This document shows, piece after piece, positions 16,663 to 25,494 of a stretch of DNA of 41,217 nucleotides (its first letter is position 1; the number at the start of each line of letters is the position of its first letter). The translations under genes were made by a program, and so were the position numbers. The notes under the pieces are model-generated. The model was not told the origin of the DNA. It was given only the letters and a program-made list of their open reading frames with translations, and ran no database searches. Source of the stretch: Flavobacteriales bacterium UBA5692 (GTDB taxonomy: Bacteria; Bacteroidota; Bacteroidia; Flavobacteriales_D; Sanyastnellaceae); NCBI GenBank assembly GCA_002420235.1, contig DIHQ01000133.1, forward strand, positions 1-41,217. Reading direction: 5' to 3'.

Positions 16663-18162
16663 TTTGGTTGCTTGCGCCCACCGGGCACCATCGGAAGTTT
16701 CTACACTGATGATTGCGTGAGCCGGGAGGACATTATTAGTAATTGTAATGGATTCTGCTCCATTATTCATCCCGGAGACGACCAGCCGTCCTGTGATGTC
16801 CCAGACCGACCAACTGGAGTCGTACCATCCTTCCGCGAGTTGGATTCGAATGCCGCCGGCTTCATTGGCTAAGCGAGGTTCCAGACTTGCAATTTCATTC
16901 ACAATGGAAGTTCCGCTGATGGTGCCTGTCATGTAGTGTACAGTTCCAGAAGTGCTGTGTTGCCAAGCGATGTGCAAGACGGGCTCCTCATTGTCATCCG
17001 TTGAAAAAGCAATCGCAGGTCGCCGATGCTGGCCAGTCCAAGTGCCTGTTAGGTTTTGGGCGATGTCTGTCAATGTCCATTCTTCGCCTTGACTTAATGC
17101 GAGTTGGACATCAAATCCTCCTATGTTTTGTTCCCAAGCAAGTGCAACCAAAGGCTCATCATTCCCATTCCATTGCGCAAGAACAGGGACATTCTGGCTT
17201 GCATTATCAAATTGTGTCACAGTTACAGGATGCGTTAAAGTCCATGCGCCATCTCCATTGTTTGCTTGTAAGTCTACCTCCGAGAGATATACGCGGGCTT
17301 GACCAGCTGCGCCTGCAGCGGACATAAACGCTATAATGTACATTCCTTCTCCAATGGGACCAGTGACAGCAGGTCCACTCGCGGGACAGGTTGGAAGTGT
17401 CCAGTCGAGTGGATCGACGTCGATGGCATTGTTCCAGACCACACCATCATCAGAGCAAAGCAGCCAAAAATCTCGTAAGTCATTATTGTTGTTCCTTACT
17501 ATATCATAGTATTTTCCCTCTGCCACGAAAGGCAGGGAAGCACAACATTCACATACTGCAATTCCGGCTGTCGCCTCGCTGGCATTGACAGGATCAAGCC
17601 AAGTCATTCCGGAGTCCACAGAACGTACAATGCCTTCAAAGGTGGTTGCAGGGTCGTTGCCAATTTTAATTCCTGCAAAAGGATTATTTTGTTCGTCAAC
17701 GCTTACGCAAGGCAAGTAGGTGTTTTCCGTGGCATTAGGGGCCATAACCACCGGCTCACTCCAAGTTAATCCCCCGTCAAAAGAGTGGACGCTTCTGGCT
17801 CCAGTAGTCCATTGGCCAGAGATTTGGTAAGAGAGAACGATGTAATTGCCATTGTTCGCTAAGCTTGGTCCTTCTGAATCTGACATCAAAACGTCTTCAT
17901 TGGCATTGATTTCGATTGGCGTTTCGAATTGATTCGAAAAGCTATTCCATCGAGCGACGAAAAGACTACCGTTTTTACCGAAGGATATCACGGGCTCTCC
18001 AGAAGCGTTAATGATCATTCGAATGCTTTTATTTCCGAAGTCTTCAGAGGCAACCATAATGGGTTCTGAATTTGGAATAAATAGAAGGCTTTGCGATGTT
18101 AGATGCACCACAGGGCTGGCAATAAAAGCCAAGGCACAAATCAATATTTTTTCTAATGTCAT
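16657..18162 (-). CDS. secreted Asp-box (BNR/sialidase-fold) repeat protein
   Basis: A 501-residue exoprotein. Signal peptide 1-23 (MTLEKILICALAFIASPVVHLTS). Asp-box motifs SFDGGLTW (127-134), SVDSGMTW (181-188) and the weaker CSDDGVVW (236-243) point to a six-bladed propeller like sialidases or exo-acting glycosidases. The catalytic Arg triad and Tyr/Glu of a true sialidase cannot be confirmed, so the enzymatic role is open. A CECC motif at 204-207 is unusual for an exported protein. The C-terminal about 75 residues (GGIRIQLAEG...WSVWDITGRLVVSG...) resemble a T9SS type A domain but lack the YPNP start. It begins 39 nt after the metal-ABC operon on the same strand and could be read through from it. 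Confidence 0.75.
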   Translation of the reverse strand: MTLEKILICALAFIASPVVHLTSQSLLFIPNSEPIMVASEDFGNKSIRMIINASGEPVISFGKNGSLFVARWNSFSNQFETPIEINANEDVLMSDSEGPSLANNGNYIVLSYQISGQWTTGARSVHSFDGGLTWSEPVVMAPNATENTYLPCVSVDEQNNPFAGIKIGNDPATTFEGIVRSVDSGMTWLDPVNASEATAGIAVCECCASLPFVAEGKYYDIVRNNNNDLRDFWLLCSDDGVVWNNAIDVDPLDWTLPTCPASGPAVTGPIGEGMYIIAFMSAAGAAGQARVYLSEVDLQANNGDGAWTLTHPVTVTQFDNASQNVPVLAQWNGNDEPLVALAWEQNIGGFDVQLALSQGEEWTLTDIAQNLTGTWTGQHRRPAIAFSTDDNEEPVLHIAWQHSTSGTVHYMTGTISGTSIVNEIASLEPRLANEAGGIRIQLAEGWYDSSWSVWDITGRLVVSGMNNGAESITITNNVLPAHAIISVETSDGARWAQATKR

Positions 18163-18201
18163 CGGTATCTACTTGCGGTTATATTCTAGAAAAACTCTGA
18201 T

Positions 18202-19068
18202 TCATGTATTTCGGACTGGGCTCAAGTTCAGTTTCAAATAAAGTTTACTTGCGAGGGCTGAGAAAAATACAAAACCATTCAAAGTAATAATGCATCCTGC
18301 AATCGAAACGTTCAAATACTGAGCCAGATAAAACCCAGAGACAACACATAGAATACCAATGCTACTTGACAATAGAATTAGCGACCGAACGCTTGAAATA
18401 AAGAGGTATGCCGTTGCAGGGGGAAGAATAAAAAATCCCATAACCATAATCGCTCCAACAGCCTGGAAGGAAGTAACAGCAGCTAATGACAACATGAGCA
18501 TCAAGGAATAGTGCCACCGCTGGACTTTAATCCCTTGGAGACGCGCAAATTCTTTGTCAAATGCACAAAGCACGAGCGGTCGAAAACCAACTGAAACATA
18601 TGTGACTACACCGATGGTTAGAAAAGCCAAAGTCCATATTGGGTATGGCCCTAGGTTCAAGCCCTCATCGGTAATCCAAAGATCTAAAGGTACATATGCC
18701 AATTCTCCGAATAGGACACAATCTTGATCAAGTTTCACTTGGCCGGCAAAAAGAGCCAGTAAGATTATACCGATTGAAAACAGCGTTGTAAACATTAAGC
18801 CGATTGACGCTTCACGGGTTATTCGAAATTTTAGGTGAACAAATTCGACTAATGTCGCGGCAATGATGCCACTGCCGATAGCTCCAAAGAGCATCGCGAA
18901 TGAACCTCTAGACGAAGTAATTAAATATGCGACAACTAGGCCTGGAAGGATTGCATGAACAATAGCATCGCACATCATTGACATTCGACGAAGCAGAAGG
19001 ACAGATCCTAGGATAGCCCCGTTAACAGCAACAAGGCAGCCGACAGTAATGATGTACAGCGCGATCAT
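18202..19068 (-). CDS. metal ABC transporter permease, second subunit (TroD/ZnuB-like)
   Basis: A 288-residue polytopic membrane protein of the ABC-3 (ZnuB/TroC/TroD) family. It has about eight hydrophobic segments and family blocks such as LLRRMSMMCDAIVHAILPG near the N-terminus (the conserved D-x-x-x-H-A-x-L-P-G) and VGAIMVMGFFILPPATAYL near residue 205. It is the last gene of the operon: ATG 19068 lies 3 nt after the stop of the preceding permease. The pair of different permeases implies a heterodimeric channel, as in Tro/Mnt-type manganese or zinc systems. Confidence 0.9.
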   Translation of the reverse strand: MIALYIITVGCLVAVNGAILGSVLLLRRMSMMCDAIVHAILPGLVVAYLITSSRGSFAMLFGAIGSGIIAATLVEFVHLKFRITREASIGLMFTTLFSIGIILLALFAGQVKLDQDCVLFGELAYVPLDLWITDEGLNLGPYPIWTLAFLTIGVVTYVSVGFRPLVLCAFDKEFARLQGIKVQRWHYSLMLMLSLAAVTSFQAVGAIMVMGFFILPPATAYLFISSVRSLILLSSSIGILCVVSGFYLAQYLNVSIAGCIITLNGFVFFSALASKLYLKLNLSPVRNT

Positions 19069-19071
19069 CTT

Positions 19072-19920
19072 TTATTTGCTCGTTAGGGAAGCGAGGTAAA
19101 TGCGTTTCATCAGTGTTGAAAGAAAAAAGATAAGCGCCATGCAGACCACGACCCAAGGGCCGGTGGGCATTTTGGGCGCAGCGTAAGAGCACAAGGTTCC
19201 AGCGGACCCACCGATAATTGCGAAAACAACGGCTAGTAAAATCATATCGACTAGTCTGGAACACCAAATTCTAGCTGCTGCAGCCGGTGTAATAATCAAT
19301 GCGGCGATGAGAACTGCTCCTGCCGTTTGCATTCCAATTGCCACTGAGATTGCCGCTAAAGTGGAGATCAGGGAGTTGTACAGCCTTGGCCGAATACCTT
19401 GGAATTTGGCAAAATCTGAATCGAATAGAATGAGCAATAATTTTCGATAATTTGTAATAAGTAATAACCATATTCCGCAACTGATCAGTCCGATTATTCT
19501 GATATCCTTGCTGGACATTGCCGCGGCGTTACCGAAAAATAAGTCTTCAAGACCATTTTGATTTGGATAGTTGTTTTGTTGGACAAAGCTCAGGAGCACA
19601 ATACCTAATCCGAACATGCTGCTTAGAACAACCGCCATAGCCCCATCTCTACTGATTCGTGATTTGGCAGCAATGAAGTCAACGAGATAAGAGGAGAGAA
19701 GGCCGCTCAATGTAGCGCCAATCGATAACCAAAGAAGATCACGAGTAGCGCTAAATATAAAAACGCAGTAAATACCCGGAAGACATCCGTGTGCGAGGGT
19801 CTCTCCAAGAAGAGCGTTTTTTTGGACATAGAGGAAGCAACCAACTGCCGCTGTCGAAATCGAGATGAGTACTACACCCATCAAGACATTTATAAAAACA
19901 GGGTTGACAAGAAAGTCCAT
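19072..19920 (-). CDS. metal ABC transporter permease, first subunit (TroC/ZnuB-like)
   Basis: A 282-residue ABC-3 family permease. Family blocks: VQKNALLGETLAHGCLPGI (residues about 29-47, the L-x-G-[DE]-x-L-x-H-x-x-L-P-G region) and QTAGAVLIAALIITPAAAARIW (about 203-224). About eight hydrophobic segments. It starts 11 nt after the ATPase stop and is followed after 3 nt by the second permease, so these genes are read as one transcript. Its sequence is related to but clearly different from its neighbour, indicating an old duplication. Confidence 0.9.
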   Translation of the reverse strand: MDFLVNPVFINVLMGVVLISISTAAVGCFLYVQKNALLGETLAHGCLPGIYCVFIFSATRDLLWLSIGATLSGLLSSYLVDFIAAKSRISRDGAMAVVLSSMFGLGIVLLSFVQQNNYPNQNGLEDLFFGNAAAMSSKDIRIIGLISCGIWLLLITNYRKLLLILFDSDFAKFQGIRPRLYNSLISTLAAISVAIGMQTAGAVLIAALIITPAAAARIWCSRLVDMILLAVVFAIIGGSAGTLCSYAAPKMPTGPWVVVCMALIFFLSTLMKRIYLASLTSK

Positions 19921-19931
19921 TCAACTAATTT

Positions 19932-20666
19932 TCAGTGCATTTGTCCCATTCCAGGAAACCCAAATGCGCGCCGCAATTCCGGAGAATTGATGACTTCGTT
20001 TGCTGATCCAAACTTCAGTACCGTGGTTTTCAATAGGATAATCTCATCTAAGAATAGTGCGGCATTGGAGAAATCATGGTGAACAACTATTACAGACTTT
20101 CCATCATCCCGAATCTTTTTTAGAATCCTGATAAGGTCTTCTGTAGCTTTTGCATCCAGACCGGTAAACGGCTCGTCTAGCAGGAATACCTCTGCATTTG
20201 AGGCCAAGGCTCGTGCAAGAAACGCTCGTTGCTGCTGCCCTCCTGAAAGTTGTCCAATCTGTTTGTTTTCGAATCCTTCAAGCCCCATTGTCTGAATTGC
20301 TTGATCAGACAGACGAATTAATTCTGCAGAAAATCGCTCGTACCATTTTAGGCTCTTGTACAAAGAAGTTCTTACCAAGTCTTTTACCGTTATCGGGAAG
20401 TCCCAATCAATCTTTTCTTTCTGAGGTATATAACTAATTTTATCTTGAAAATCCGATAGTAAACCACCAAAAGCAAGAACGTCACCAGAATGCGGCTCAA
20501 TGATACCTGACAGGCACTTCAACAGGGTAGATTTTCCGCTCCCGTTTGGCCCCATTATTCCGGTAATTTTCCCCCTAGTGAATTCAACGCTGATTTCATG
20601 TATGGCGGGATTTTCACCAAACGAGAATGACAGATTGCGAGCGAGAAGGCAGGAATTCGGGGTCAT
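19932..20666 (-). CDS. metal ABC transporter ATP-binding protein (TroB/ZnuC-like)
   Basis: A 244-residue nucleotide-binding subunit that powers metal uptake. Walker A is GPNGSGKST (about 39-47), the ABC signature LSGGQQQRAFLARAL (about 139-153) and Walker B VFLLDEP followed by TGLDA. The H-loop VHHDF is also present. It overlaps the substrate-binding gene by 4 nt (ATGA), a translationally coupled arrangement. The Gln-rich SGGQQQR is typical of the Mn/Zn (TroB/MntB) group. Confidence 0.93.
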   Translation of the reverse strand: MTPNSCLLARNLSFSFGENPAIHEISVEFTRGKITGIMGPNGSGKSTLLKCLSGIIEPHSGDVLAFGGLLSDFQDKISYIPQKEKIDWDFPITVKDLVRTSLYKSLKWYERFSAELIRLSDQAIQTMGLEGFENKQIGQLSGGQQQRAFLARALASNAEVFLLDEPFTGLDAKATEDLIRILKKIRDDGKSVIVVHHDFSNAALFLDEIILLKTTVLKFGSANEVINSPELRRAFGFPGMGQMH

Positions 20667-21598
20667 TCGGTAAGGGCGGTCACTATTGTTTGAACATTGT
20701 ATTGATACATCCCGATATAATTATCTTGAGCAGATCCTACTTCTCCAACATTATCTGCATACAATTTTTTACCTAATGACACATCGTGTCCTTTCATTTG
20801 GCAACCATCGATAACCGCTTCCATGGTTTTCGTGGGAAGTGATTCTTCAACAAAAACTGCCTGGATTTCGTTCTCGAAAAGAAAGTCAATCAGCTGCGAG
20901 ATATCCTGCACGCCTGCATCTATTTCTGGAGAAACCCCCAGAAGCCCTCGGACATCAATAGCAAAACTCTTACCGAAGTAGGAAAACGCATCATGTACTG
21001 TGACCAGTACTCTTTGTTTCATAGGGATCTTCTCAAGCTCTGTGGCAACCCATTTTTTTAATCCATCCAATGAATTGACGTATTGCTCGGACCTTTTCTG
21101 AAAATCCTTTTCAAGTTCAGGCATGCGAACTGAGAGTTCCTTGGCAACGTGTGATGTAGCAACCTTCCATAGGTCGATGTCAAACCAGAAATGAGGGTCA
21201 ACAGAGTGGCCATCATCAGTGACAATGAGACTGGATATATCGAGAGCTTCTCCGAGGGAAAAAACCATCTTTCCTGGTTGTTCACCAAAATTTGACAATA
21301 CCTCTTCAAGTCGAGCCTCGAGCCCAATTCCGCTGTACATGACGATATCTGCAGAGAGGATATCCGCAACATTCTGTGCTGTGGGTTTATACGTGTGGGG
21401 GTCTAGGCCAGCGGGGATTATGAATTCGACGATGGCATCTTCTGCGACAATTTGCTTAGCTAAGTCCGCGACCATCCCTGTAGTGCAGACAATTCTAATT
21501 TGGCTTGTTTCGGTTTTTTCATTTGAGCCACATTGAATGAGAACGACAAGGAGCAGAATTAGGGATGACTTAAAAAATATTTGTAATCGAAGTTTCAT
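20663..21598 (-). CDS. metal ABC transporter substrate-binding lipoprotein (TroA/ZnuA family)
   Basis: A 311-residue cluster A-I solute-binding protein. The ATG at 21598 gives a lipoprotein signal MKLRLQIFFKSSLILLLVVLIQC; an in-frame start 8 codons earlier (21622) is possible. Metal ligand positions can be read from family motifs: His in LDPHTYKPT, His in VDPHFWFD, His in TVHDAFSYFGKS, and the terminal Asp in ADNVGE or AQDNY. A His at the third position is the ZnuA/TroA pattern (PsaA/MntC-type manganese binders have Glu there). The His-rich loop of most ZnuA proteins is absent. Zinc or a Zn/Mn dual role is therefore plausible; specificity is not certain. First gene of the four-gene operon. 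Confidence 0.9.
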   Translation of the reverse strand: MKLRLQIFFKSSLILLLVVLIQCGSNEKTETSQIRIVCTTGMVADLAKQIVAEDAIVEFIIPAGLDPHTYKPTAQNVADILSADIVMYSGIGLEARLEEVLSNFGEQPGKMVFSLGEALDISSLIVTDDGHSVDPHFWFDIDLWKVATSHVAKELSVRMPELEKDFQKRSEQYVNSLDGLKKWVATELEKIPMKQRVLVTVHDAFSYFGKSFAIDVRGLLGVSPEIDAGVQDISQLIDFLFENEIQAVFVEESLPTKTMEAVIDGCQMKGHDVSLGKKLYADNVGEVGSAQDNYIGMYQYNVQTIVTALTE

Positions 21599-21667
21599 GG
21601 AGATAAAATTTTCTTGATGCAAAATTCGACAACTCGTTCGAACAGTGCAATCGCGTTAAATTGGGAT

Positions 21668-22897
21668 TCAATTGCGCACTAACCATTTCGCGGGGTTTTG
21701 AGGTGAATGATTATTGCCCTGGACTTGCCACACTTCAAAGTGGAGAGTGGATTGGCCATTCGTGGTTAATACCGTGCCGATTTTCTCTCCGGCTTCTACT
21801 TGATCGCCTTTTGCGATGTTCACGGCAAATAGGTTGCTGTAAACAGTTCGAAATGCGCCATGTGAAAGAATAATGGTCCAGCCTGCCCCGGGAATTTCAA
21901 AGGTACTGGAGACAGAACCGGCAAAAATTGAAAGCGCTGAACTCCCTGCTTCGGTAGAGATGTCAATGCCGTTGTTTTCGATGGTAATGCCTGGCAAGCT
22001 GGGGTGTGGCTGCCTCCCGAATTTTCCCGTCAATACGCCTCGTACTACGGGCCAAGGCAATGTAGCGCGGTTGCTTTCGAAGGCATCGGAGACAATTTTT
22101 CCTTCCGGGGTAAGCGCAAACTCTCCCGCTGAACTCTCGCGTTCTGCTTTCAGTTCTACCTCAATTATTTTGCGAATGGCGTTATTGAGACGTGCTTTTT
22201 CAGCCTCAGCCTTTTGGACTTGAATTCGCAAACGAGATTCCTCTCCTTTCAGGGATTTAACGAGTGCTTGACGCTCGATGCGGTCCTTAGACAAGCGGTT
22301 TCGTTCGCCATTTACGTTGGCAAGCGCGTCTTTTAATTCTGACCGTTTCCTTTCTAAGGATATTCGATTTTCAGCCAGATTTAACTGTGAATCTTCAATC
22401 TGTTCCACGTGCTCTTTGCGCAGCGAGGAATACGACTGAAGTAGTTGAAACCGAATGATAGCTTGGGTAAAGTCTTCTGCGGCAAATACATACATCCACG
22501 GGTTGTGCCCGAGGGAATGCTTGAAGGCGGCCTGTATCATTCGCGCGTATTCGTCTTTCATGGCAGCGATGTGACCTTCGAGTGCTCGGATTTCGGAATC
22601 TGTGTTGGTCATGGACTGTTCGAGCCTTCGAATTCCCGCTTGGTGATGCTGTATGAGTTGCTCACGTAAGTTCATGCGCTCGTTCACCAACCGCAGCTGG
22701 ACAAGGGCATCTTTTTTGTTGGAGGCCGTCTGGTTGAGGAGTTTTTCTGTGGTCGTGATTTTGGATTGAATGGCATCGCGCTCTTTTTGCAATTCGGATT
22801 TGCTCTGGGCATAGGCACCACTTGTGCTTCCGAACACAGTGATGGTTGCAAGGACAAGCATCTGAAACTTGGCTTTAGAACCCGGTGCGCTGCTCAT
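21668..22897 (-). CDS. EnvC-like murein hydrolase activator (coiled coil plus degenerate LytM)
   Basis: A 409-residue exported protein. The ATG at 22897 is preferred over the TTG at 22915; signal peptide ends ...GAYAQ. Residues about 32-250 form a long coiled coil (KELQKERDAIQSKITTTEKLL and repeats); the C-terminal about 120 residues are a LytM/peptidase M23 fold (GVLTGKFG...). Two zinc ligands are replaced: the His of HxGxD is Asn (NNGID) and the first His of HxH is Thr (TLHFEV), as in EnvC-type activators that stimulate amidases instead of cutting peptidoglycan. Expected job: activation of cell-wall amidases at division. The amidase is not in this window. It overlaps the upstream DUF4292 gene by 23 nt. 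Confidence 0.88.
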   Translation of the reverse strand: MSSAPGSKAKFQMLVLATITVFGSTSGAYAQSKSELQKERDAIQSKITTTEKLLNQTASNKKDALVQLRLVNERMNLREQLIQHHQAGIRRLEQSMTNTDSEIRALEGHIAAMKDEYARMIQAAFKHSLGHNPWMYVFAAEDFTQAIIRFQLLQSYSSLRKEHVEQIEDSQLNLAENRISLERKRSELKDALANVNGERNRLSKDRIERQALVKSLKGEESRLRIQVQKAEAEKARLNNAIRKIIEVELKAERESSAGEFALTPEGKIVSDAFESNRATLPWPVVRGVLTGKFGRQPHPSLPGITIENNGIDISTEAGSSALSIFAGSVSSTFEIPGAGWTIILSHGAFRTVYSNLFAVNIAKGDQVEAGEKIGTVLTTNGQSTLHFEVWQVQGNNHSPQNPAKWLVRN

Positions 22898-23786
22898 AGC
22901 CTTCTGGTATTTCAAACGGGAAGTCGTATGCGCGACCGAACCGTATACGCATCACTTCCCACTCCATGGTGGCAGAGCCATCCACTGTGGCGATTAAGAC
23001 ACGGCATGCATTTGGAAACCGTCCGCCTTCAAAATCCTCAAAATCACTGCGTTCAAGCGTTAGCGATCGCTGGTAGTACAGGTCGTCAAATTGATCACGT
23101 ACCGGGTCGAAGGTAACCCCATCAAACCAATACCGCTTAATGAGCAGATCTTCATCTTCGGTCCGGTTTCGAAGCCTTTCGTATCGGCGCAGAGGCAGCT
23201 GAATGTTCAATGAATCCTCTGGCTCTAAATGGTTATCGTTGACACCGACCAAACGCCGTATTTTTCGTTTGTACTTTCCAATCAAGGTATAGTCACCGCC
23301 GTCCACTTTAGAATTGAATTTGTCCTGCTGGGGATACAGCCCCATCGGGAATCCGCCCAAAACGGCTTGTACATCTTTAAAGCTCATAGGTGTATCGGCC
23401 CAATCTTCGAGCGCTTCATAATTTCCCGTGTAATAAAATTTGTCGCCAGGCACCTTGCTGATAAAAAGTACCGTGTCCGGCTCCAGCATAATTCGGGCCA
23501 CTTCGACCCCAAGAGCTGGAGATATACTCATCCAGATTGCACTGTCCCGGGCCATGCGAACGGAAGCCTTGAAAGACTCTCGCTGTCCGTTATTTTCGAC
23601 CGTTACGTCTAAGCGCATTCCAATCCAATCCCATTCCGCCGACTGTTCATCATGGCGTTCGAGAATTTGACTGACGCTCAGGTTTTTCAAAGGCTTGTCA
23701 TATGCAATTCGCTCAGAATTAAAGCAGCCTGTTCCAATGGTGAATAGAATACCGATGGCCAGAAAAAGGAGGCGTCGCTTTTTCAT
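22875..23786 (-). CDS. DUF4292 family lipoprotein
   Basis: A 303-residue envelope lipoprotein. The ATG at 23786 overlaps the TPR gene stop by 4 nt (ATGA), which supports it over the ATG two codons upstream. Lipobox TIGTGC near residue 20. The body (LSVSQILERHDEQSAEWDWIGMRLDVTVENNG..., SIWMSISPALGVEVARIMLEPD, LGGFPMGLYP) matches the Bacteroidota-specific DUF4292 family, thought to adopt a LolA/LppX-like half-barrel that binds acyl chains (fold inference from memory). It sits between the TPR lipoprotein and the EnvC-like gene, a neighbourhood I recall as recurring in Bacteroidota. Confidence 0.85.
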   Translation of the reverse strand: MKKRRLLFLAIGILFTIGTGCFNSERIAYDKPLKNLSVSQILERHDEQSAEWDWIGMRLDVTVENNGQRESFKASVRMARDSAIWMSISPALGVEVARIMLEPDTVLFISKVPGDKFYYTGNYEALEDWADTPMSFKDVQAVLGGFPMGLYPQQDKFNSKVDGGDYTLIGKYKRKIRRLVGVNDNHLEPEDSLNIQLPLRRYERLRNRTEDEDLLIKRYWFDGVTFDPVRDQFDDLYYQRSLTLERSDFEDFEGGRFPNACRVLIATVDGSATMEWEVMRIRFGRAYDFPFEIPEGYEQRTGF

Positions 23787-25492
23787 TGGCACGCTCGAAT
23801 TTTGGCGTTTAGTTTATCGGCGTCTCCGCCAGCTTCGAGGGCTCGTTGCCATGAGGACAAGGCTCCTTCAACATCTCCCATCGCCCATCTGATATCTCCG
23901 TCATGGTCCCAAAATGCTGGCCCCTGATTCTCGGATTGATATAAGGCTTGCGTGATGAAATCTAGAGCTTCTGGGTATTGTCCATTCTTGTAGAGGGCCC
24001 AGGCATGTGTATCCATGAAATTGGGCTCCAAAGGTGCCACTTCCATCAATCTTGTGCTCAACTCTAAGGCAAGCGGAAGATTTTCGTTTGCCTCGGCTAG
24101 GTAGTAGGCGTAATTATTCAGAACTGTTGGGTTATCTGGCAGTAGCTCTAGGCTTTTTTCGTAGGCATCAAATGCTCGTCGTGCATTGCTGGTGGCGTGC
24201 AGGGCATCGCCGAGCATGCCCTGCATTAGCCCTTCCATCTCGGGTGCGTCAAGAACCGCTCCGATTCCTCGCTCCAGCACCGAAATGACAGTTGTGAAAT
24301 CTCCAAGTTGGATGGCAGCTACGCCAGCATAATAGGCGAAGTTGGCCTCGAGGGGAAACAAGTCCATGGCCTGAGCTGCGTGAGAGAACATGTCTTCGAA
24401 TCGTCCAAGGTCCGCGTCAAGCGCGATAAGATTGGTCCAAGTTGAGGGGTCTGCAGGGTTGGCTTCGATGGCAGCTTTTGTGTGCATGATGGCAGCGTCA
24501 ATGCGGCCTTGACCTTGCTCAAAGTCAGCGGCGAGCATGTTAAGCTCGGCTGATTTGGGGTGTTGACCCAGCGCGGCTTCAAGGAGTGCTTCGACCATTG
24601 GATTTAAGTCAGGGTTGACCGCGGCGATTTGCAGGTACTGCAATAGAATTTCTCGTTTCTCTTCAATGAAAACATCAGGAGAAGCGAATGCAATCAAAAG
24701 GGCCTCTTGTGCTAGGCTGATTTCGTTGAGCGCGGTGTAGACGTGCGCTAAATCCAATTGCGCTGTGCCGTTGCTCGGATCTGCACTAATGACCTCGAGT
24801 AAAGTAGCCAGGGCAGCATCATCTTGGTTTGTGGCTCGGAGCATTTGCGCCCATTGCAACTTGAATTCGGGGATATCTGGAAACTCGGTAACGGCCTTCT
24901 GCAGACCAGTGTATATGGCTTCGTAGTCGCTTAATAATTCTAAAAAGTAAAATCGTTGCAAGCGTATTTCGGGCTCACCCGGGGTTTGCTCTTCGTAAGC
25001 GTCACACAGTGCCAGCGCTGCAACTGGCTCACCCGAGTCGGCCAACTTCTTGCTCCATTCATAAATCCAATCAAGGTCCCCGGGTCGCGAATGCATTACC
25101 CATATCAAGTCGTTCAAAGCCGCCTCAACATCTCCGACAGCAAGCAATGCCTCAGCTCGATATTCGTGGGCCCAACGGTGGCTTTCTTCTTTTTCCAGTA
25201 CACGATTCAAATGGTTGACAGCTGATTCGTATTGCTCGCGCTGAAGGTCGATTTTGGCGAGGTCGAAGTGTAATGCACGTTCATTAGGCTGCAGGTCAAG
25301 GCAGGATAAAAAAGAGGTGTACGCCAGGTCCAGATCTCCTTTAGCTAAGTGATTTTGACCTTCGAAGTAGGTTCGTTGGAAGCTTTCATCGTACACCGGA
25401 AGATCTACAAGATCTGCGGAGTTTTTGCACCCGGCAAGGATGACAACCGCAAGGGCGGCAAGCGTGTATTTGATGAAAGATGAGGCGCGCAA
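23783..25492 (-). CDS. TPR-repeat lipoprotein
   Basis: A 569-residue protein with lipoprotein signal MRASSFIKYTLAALAVVILAGC (C22) followed by about a dozen tetratricopeptide repeats (for example residues about 40-72, 73-106, 107-140 and, near the end, NPTVLNNYAYYLAEAN and PNFMDTHAWALYKNGQYPEA). The start codon is TTG at 25492, 2 nt after the preceding stop; no ATG lies before the signal sequence, so the TTG is forced. TPR lipoproteins of this type act as periplasmic scaffolds. The operon context (DUF4292, EnvC) suggests an envelope assembly role, an inference. Confidence 0.85.
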   Translation of the reverse strand: MRASSFIKYTLAALAVVILAGCKNSADLVDLPVYDESFQRTYFEGQNHLAKGDLDLAYTSFLSCLDLQPNERALHFDLAKIDLQREQYESAVNHLNRVLEKEESHRWAHEYRAEALLAVGDVEAALNDLIWVMHSRPGDLDWIYEWSKKLADSGEPVAALALCDAYEEQTPGEPEIRLQRFYFLELLSDYEAIYTGLQKAVTEFPDIPEFKLQWAQMLRATNQDDAALATLLEVISADPSNGTAQLDLAHVYTALNEISLAQEALLIAFASPDVFIEEKREILLQYLQIAAVNPDLNPMVEALLEAALGQHPKSAELNMLAADFEQGQGRIDAAIMHTKAAIEANPADPSTWTNLIALDADLGRFEDMFSHAAQAMDLFPLEANFAYYAGVAAIQLGDFTTVISVLERGIGAVLDAPEMEGLMQGMLGDALHATSNARRAFDAYEKSLELLPDNPTVLNNYAYYLAEANENLPLALELSTRLMEVAPLEPNFMDTHAWALYKNGQYPEALDFITQALYQSENQGPAFWDHDGDIRWAMGDVEGALSSWQRALEAGGDADKLNAKIRACQ

Positions 25493-25494
25493 GA

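Noticed and set aside
21599..21667. possible promoter (GAATTTTG box) or metal-regulator operator before the substrate-binding lipoprotein gene
   Set aside because: The box misses the initial T of TAnnTTTG and lacks a -33 element at the right distance; no clear inverted repeat of Fur/Zur type was found, so I did not list it.
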